Origin: Dehalococcoidia bacterium | Lineage (GTDB): Bacteria; Chloroflexota; Dehalococcoidia; Lucifugimonadales; UBA3495 | Assembly: GCA_012959605.1 (NCBI GenBank) | Contig: DUCU01000016.1 | Coordinates: 5,803-43,293 of the forward strand | Reading direction: 5' to 3' | Length of the DNA: 37,491 nucleotides | Shown: positions 34,116 through 37,491 of the stretch, in pieces | Position numbering within the stretch: the first letter of the stretch is position 1 | How the letters are laid out: each line of letters begins with the position of its first letter | Translations under genes and position numbers: made by a program | The notes under the pieces: generated by a model | The model's input: only the letters and a program-made list of their open reading frames with translations | The model's database searches: none | Told to the model about the DNA's origin: nothing

Positions 34116-35252
34116 ATGGGGAGAAGGCTATTTAAGGAACTAGAGCGTTCTTACGGTTTTGACGAAGTAGCAATCGTTCCCGGCCAGGTGACGATTAACC
34201 CCGAATTGACCTCAACCAAGATGAACATCGGGAACTTGTCATTTGAGATTCCGATTATGGCCTCCGCGATGGACGGCGCTGTTTCTCCAGGATTCGCCGC
34301 CTACATGCATGAGATGGGCGGCCTGGGCGTCCTAAACGCCGAGGGTCTATACACCAGATACGAAGACCCCTACTCAGTGTTGGAAGAGATTATCTCCTGT
34401 CCTCAGGATGAAGTCACCAGCTTCCTGCAAAAGGTCTACTCAGAACCGATTCGTGAAGAACTAATTGGCCAGCGCGTCCGTGAGATTAAGAACTCCGGAG
34501 CAACTTGCGCTGTGTCGTTCACCCCTCAGAACACCAAACGCATGTCCCCTGCGGCCGTCGAGGCCGGAGCCGACATGATTGTGGTCCAGTCCACTGTGAC
34601 CACTGCCCGGCATATGTCGAACAGTTACCGTGGTCTGGTCTTCTCCGAACTCATCGATGCCTTGAAGGTTCCCGTGATTGTGGGCAACTGCGTTACTTAT
34701 GAAGTTGCGTTGGAACTCATGGAAACCGGGATTGACGGCCTGTTGGTTGGCGTTGGCCCCGGCGCTGCCTGTACCACCCGCGAGGTGGTTGGCGTCGGCG
34801 TTCCCCAGGTTACTGCCACCCTCCAGTGCGCCGCGGCCAGGGAAGATTACTTCCGTAGGACCGGACGCTACGTATCGGTCATCACAGACGGCGGCTTCCG
34901 CACCGGAGGCGACATCTGCAAAGCCATGGTTAGTGGCGCAGACGGCGTCATGCTGGGCACCCCGTTTGCTCAGGCTAATGAAGCTCCCGGACGCGGGTTC
35001 AACTGGGGCATGGCCAATCCACACCCCGAACTACCCAGAGGAACCAGAATCTCCGTTGGCACCAAGGGCTCCCTTAAAGAGATTCTCTACGGGCCAACCT
35101 CCAAGACCGACGGCACACAGAATTTCATGGGTGCCCTGAAAGTGGCCATGGGCATGTGCGGCGCCTACACCCTACGTGATCTGCACAAAGCCGAGATGGT
35201 CATAGCCCCTTCGATTAAGACAGAAGGCAAATTCTTCCAGATGAGCCGCTAA
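34116..35252 (+). CDS. guaB3: IMP dehydrogenase family protein, GuaB3 type
   Basis: 378 residues. TIM barrel without CBS domains. N-terminal GuaB3 pattern ([49 protein letters not shown]), catalytic loop GPGAACTTR with Cys219, and the phosphate site [16 protein letters not shown], then [12 protein letters not shown]. Canonical IMPDH converts IMP to XMP in GTP synthesis; CBS-lacking GuaB3 homologues are known in actinobacteria and cyanobacteria and their exact role has been debated. AGAGGTG lies before ATG 34116. It is 34 bases upstream of the UGSC selenoprotein gene, probably in one transcript. Whether a second, CBS-bearing guaB exists cannot be seen here. Confidence 0.9.
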   Translation: MGRRLFKELERSYGFDEVAIVPGQVTINPELTSTKMNIGNLSFEIPIMASAMDGAVSPGFAAYMHEMGGLGVLNAEGLYTRYEDPYSVLEEIISCPQDEVTSFLQKVYSEPIREELIGQRVREIKNSGATCAVSFTPQNTKRMSPAAVEAGADMIVVQSTVTTARHMSNSYRGLVFSELIDALKVPVIVGNCVTYEVALELMETGIDGLLVGVGPGAACTTREVVGVGVPQVTATLQCAAAREDYFRRTGRYVSVITDGGFRTGGDICKAMVSGADGVMLGTPFAQANEAPGRGFNWGMANPHPELPRGTRISVGTKGSLKEILYGPTSKTDGTQNFMGALKVAMGMCGAYTLRDLHKAEMVIAPSIKTEGKFFQMSR

Positions 35253-35286
35253 TATCTCCTAGAGTTAACTATCCCTGGAGGCCAAT

Positions 35287-35829
35287 ATGGCACAGGCGAC
35301 CGGCATGATAGAAATCCTTGATCCCACTGCTGAGGATGTCCCCGAGGAACTGGGACTCAGCGACGCCCTCCCCGACCTTAAGGGAAAGGTAGTTGGCCTT
35401 CTGGAAAACCGTAAGTACCACGCCGACGCTTTCTTGGGTGAACTAAAAGATGTGCTGCTTAACGAATACGGCGCAGAAAGGGTGGTATACGCCACCAAGT
35501 TCACCTACAGCGCACCCTGCGCCGATGAGACGATACAGTCTCTATCTGATGAATGCGATGTGGTGATTCACGCCATTGCCGATTGAGGCTCCTGCACAGC
35601 GTGGGGTCTCCACGACACAGTGTTAACCGAGTCCAAGGGCGTACCGTCCGTGAGCGTCATCACCAGCACTTTCACCAGGGCCGCCCACGCCAGGGCCACT
35701 GCCTTGGGAATGCCCGGAGCACGCATTGTAGTGCTGCCCAGCCCGCTGGCCCCGCGCACGATCCCCGAGGTCCAGCAAATGGCTCACGATTATGCACCTG
35801 AGATTGTTGGTCTTCTAACCGGAAAATAA
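35287..35829 (+). CDS. UGSC-family selenoprotein (in-frame TGA read as selenocysteine)
   Basis: 180 residues when TGA 35584-35586 is read as Sec100. The frame stays open on both sides: DVVIHAIAD before, then U-G-S-C (100-103) and TAWGLHDTVLTESKGVPSVSV to TAA 35827-35829. Before the TGA is the family-type start LKGKVVGLLENRKYHADAFL; after it come strands and helices with PGARIVVLPSPLAP. The UGSC motif is a redox motif of a selenoprotein family known from marine metagenomes; relatives may carry CGSC. A hairpin with a GGUCU loop follows the TGA. GGAGG (35277-35281) supports ATG 35287. It is likely co-transcribed with guaB3. The reaction is unknown; a thiol/selenol redox role is inferred. The organism must then have selA-D genes, not in this window. 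Confidence 0.88.
35587..35622 (+). promoter_or_regulatory. Bacterial SECIS-like hairpin
   Basis: CGTGG (35600-35604) pairs with CCACG (35610-35614) around the 5-base loop GGTCT (35605-35609); a lower helix CAC (35595-35597) / GTG (35620-35622) is possible. The loop starts 19 bases after the TGA, within the normal bSECIS range, and GGUCU equals the SelB-recognised loop of the E. coli fdhF element. Confidence 0.7.
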
Positions 35830-35863
35830 AACCAACACAATCACCACTCCCAATAAGAAAAAC

Positions 35864-35887
35864 AAGAGGGCCTTAATGGCCCTTTTT
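35864..35887 (+). terminator. Rho-independent terminator after the selenoprotein gene
   Basis: AGGGCC (35867-35872), loop TTAAT, GGCCCT (35878-35883), followed by TTTT; extra A-U pairs extend the stem. It lies between the selenoprotein and the next gene, which should therefore have its own promoter or rely on read-through. Confidence 0.85.
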
Positions 35888-35975
35888 AATTTGAACCCGT
35901 CTTGACTTGGCAAGCTCCTAGTCCGAGAATCCTCTCCTGAGTTCCAACAAATCTTCGCCAAAGAGGTCTAGCGTC

Positions 35976-37043
35976 GTGAGTTCCGTTTCCCTTAATGCCA
36001 GACGGGTAGATGTACCAGATTCATTCCAGGCCATCCAAGACTATTGCTGGGAACAGGGCTGGACCGATGGACTGCCAGTGGTGCCGCCCACGGAACCCCT
36101 GGTGCGAGAGATGCTGGCCGGCTACGGAGGTGCGCCTTCTTTATCTCTGGGAACGATGCAACCGCGAAACGCCCAGGCAACTTTGGAGAAGATCGCCATC
36201 AACGCGGTGATGGCCGGCTGCACGCCGGATTACTTCCCAGTTGTGGTTGCGGCAGTGAAAGCGTCGTTGGGCAAAGACTTCAATCTAGGCGGGAATGCTG
36301 CCACCACCGGCGGAGCTGCCCAGGTCATGATTATCAATGGCCCCATCGCAGCGGAGTTGGAAATAAATGGCGATGCCGCCTGCTTTGGTCCTGGGTCTAG
36401 ATCAAACGCCGCCATTGGCCGGGCTCTGCGGCTGGTAATCCGTAACGTGGGCGGTCTGGTGCCAGGGGAGATGGACAAAGCAACTCTGGCCACTCCCGGC
36501 AGGTACAGCTTTTGCTTCGCCGAGAATGAAGCCCGCAGCCCCTGGGAGCCCCGAAACGTGCAGATGGGCTACCCCGAAGGGTCTAGCACCGTCACGTTGG
36601 TTGCCGTCAGAGGCGTCTACACCCTCATGGAATCAACGTCCCCGACCGGACTAGGTGTGCTACAGACGATTGTTGGGAACATGCAAGCCGTTGGCATATC
36701 CAACTACTATCAGATCGGAACCGGCGCCCAAATCGTGGTGGTCATTTGTCCGGAACACGCCGAGGAGATCGCCGCGTCAGGCCTCTCCAAGTCTGACGTC
36801 CAAGAATTCATCTACCAGAACGCACGGATGCCGCTAAGGATCTTGATGGACCGGGCCCATTACGGCAACCGCAACTGGCCAAGTTGGGTTGACCAGAGCG
36901 ACCCGGAGACGCTGGTGCCCATTGTCCTGTCATCTGAAGATTTGGTGATTATCGTTGCTGGCGGTGACGGTCGTCACTCAGCCTGGTTGGCTGGATGGGG
37001 CGTAACTCGAATGGCCACGGAAGAAATCATCAAGCACGCTTAA
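35976..37043 (+). CDS. Conserved hypothetical protein associated with UGSC proteins
   Basis: 355 residues, no signal peptide or membrane segment. Recognisable features: QDYCWEQGWTDGLPVVPPTE near the N-terminus, CTPDYFPVVVAAVKA, a Gly/Thr-rich segment GGNAATTGGAAQVMIINGPIA, GSRSNAAIGRALRLVIRNVGG, and a C-terminal VIVAGGDGRHSAWLAGWG. The product has five or so Cys but no CxxC. I do not know its reaction. From memory such proteins are often encoded next to UGSC proteins, so it may be a partner or substrate-handling subunit (inference). Start GTG 35976 has GAGG at 35963-35966. Confidence 0.8.
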   Translation: MSSVSLNARRVDVPDSFQAIQDYCWEQGWTDGLPVVPPTEPLVREMLAGYGGAPSLSLGTMQPRNAQATLEKIAINAVMAGCTPDYFPVVVAAVKASLGKDFNLGGNAATTGGAAQVMIINGPIAAELEINGDAACFGPGSRSNAAIGRALRLVIRNVGGLVPGEMDKATLATPGRYSFCFAENEARSPWEPRNVQMGYPEGSSTVTLVAVRGVYTLMESTSPTGLGVLQTIVGNMQAVGISNYYQIGTGAQIVVVICPEHAEEIAASGLSKSDVQEFIYQNARMPLRILMDRAHYGNRNWPSWVDQSDPETLVPIVLSSEDLVIIVAGGDGRHSAWLAGWGVTRMATEEIIKHA

Positions 37044-37491
37044 CTGGGTCCAATAGACGACGAATCTCCTCATCCGGTCTCATGATTTATCATCTTTGAA
37101 ACTTATCGTCTGAGTGGGACAACAGGCCATTTGCGTCTGTAATCCGCACTTCTGACAAAAACGGCTTGACCGTAATTCCGCCCTATCGGAGAATCTAAAT
37201 AGGGCATATTTTCTTGATTGCACAAGTCAATTCTCATGTACTCGAAACCAAAGAAGAACGCGCGCATCTTAGTAAATGCCAATTACACACGGGTACGAGA
37301 AAGTAACTCCACAGGACCACCGGCCCAATCCGTAAGTCCAACAAACATTCCCATACGTAAGGTTAGTTACAGGTACTAATTTCAACTTACCAAACACTAA
37401 ATTCACACCGCTGGTGACGAATTCTAACAATTTGCCTCATTACGGCTATGCATCACGGCCATCACGCAGAACTAATACGACAATGAAACAA
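37044..37491. other. Gene-free end of window
   Basis: 448 bases without a supported reading frame, tRNA or rRNA. It is AT-richer than the genes around it. Small palindromes are seen (ATGAT-TT-ATCAT at 37082-37093 and the hairpin at 37180-37205). It may hold the upstream region of a gene beyond the window. Confidence 0.5.
37180..37205 (+). terminator. Weak terminator-like hairpin
   Basis: GCCCTAT (37180-37186) and ATAGGGC (37199-37205) with a 12-base loop, followed by ATATTTTCTT. It is 137 bases after the last gene, so its link to that gene is loose. Confidence 0.35.

Noticed and set aside
35620-35829. Separate small gene after the TGA
   Set aside because: In frame with the upstream gene across a single TGA, starts at a TTG without a ribosome binding site, and completes the UGSC fold.

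Overview
The window is bacterial, gene-dense and has moderate GC. The gene content points to the phylum Chloroflexota, probably a marine or soil Dehalococcoidia / SAR202-type lineage. Reasons: an ATP synthase beta subunit with lineage-type substitutions, a GuaB3-type IMP dehydrogenase homologue, an unlinked 5S rRNA gene, two LLM-type flavin monooxygenase homologues, a fused EtfAB:quinone-oxidoreductase-type membrane protein, several amidohydrolase, amidase and FAH-type catabolic genes, and a UGSC-family selenoprotein. The taxonomic call is inference; no 16S gene is present.

Layout. 1-2992: end of an ATP synthase operon (atpA 3' end, atpG, atpD, atpC) closed by a strong terminator. 2993-3419: gene-free and rich in palindromic repeats, including a MITE-like element. 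3420-5443: rex, a ylxP-like gene and an alpha/beta hydrolase; the last two converge and overlap. 5485-8155: leftward operon of an EMO-type Fe-S/heme membrane oxidoreductase, a zinc-ribbon protein and a degenerate receiver protein. 8346-10390: an LLM oxidoreductase and a FAH-family enzyme. 10481-15515: leftward run uvrA, MBL-fold hydrolase, M16 peptidase. 15668-17287: an HTH antitoxin-like gene, a frameshifted MazF/PemK-like toxin remnant and a BtpA-family gene. 17318-26870: mostly catabolic genes (beta-hydroxyacid dehydrogenase, alpha/beta hydrolase with an odd nucleophile, amidohydrolase, amidase, membrane protein, LLM oxidoreductase, hydantoinase-like protein, SDR). 26982-29127: a secreted IPT-domain protein and moaD-moaE. 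29146-33295: radA and clpC, both leftward. 33296-34115: a lone 5S rRNA gene and a structured RNA region in front of clpC. 34116-37043: guaB3-like gene, the UGSC selenoprotein and an associated protein of unknown function. 37044-37491: no gene seen.

The most notable item is the gene at 35287-35829. It is read through an in-frame TGA (35584-35586) that gives a U-G-S-C motif, and the TGA is followed by a short hairpin whose apical loop is GGUCU, as in the E. coli fdhF SECIS. A standard gene caller would split it into a truncated 99-residue protein and an unexplained downstream fragment. Other items of interest are the HTH-fused antitoxin with its broken toxin, a structured minus-strand RNA with a near-consensus promoter ahead of clpC, an alpha/beta hydrolase with Thr in place of the nucleophile Ser, and the EMO/zinc-ribbon/pseudo-receiver operon.
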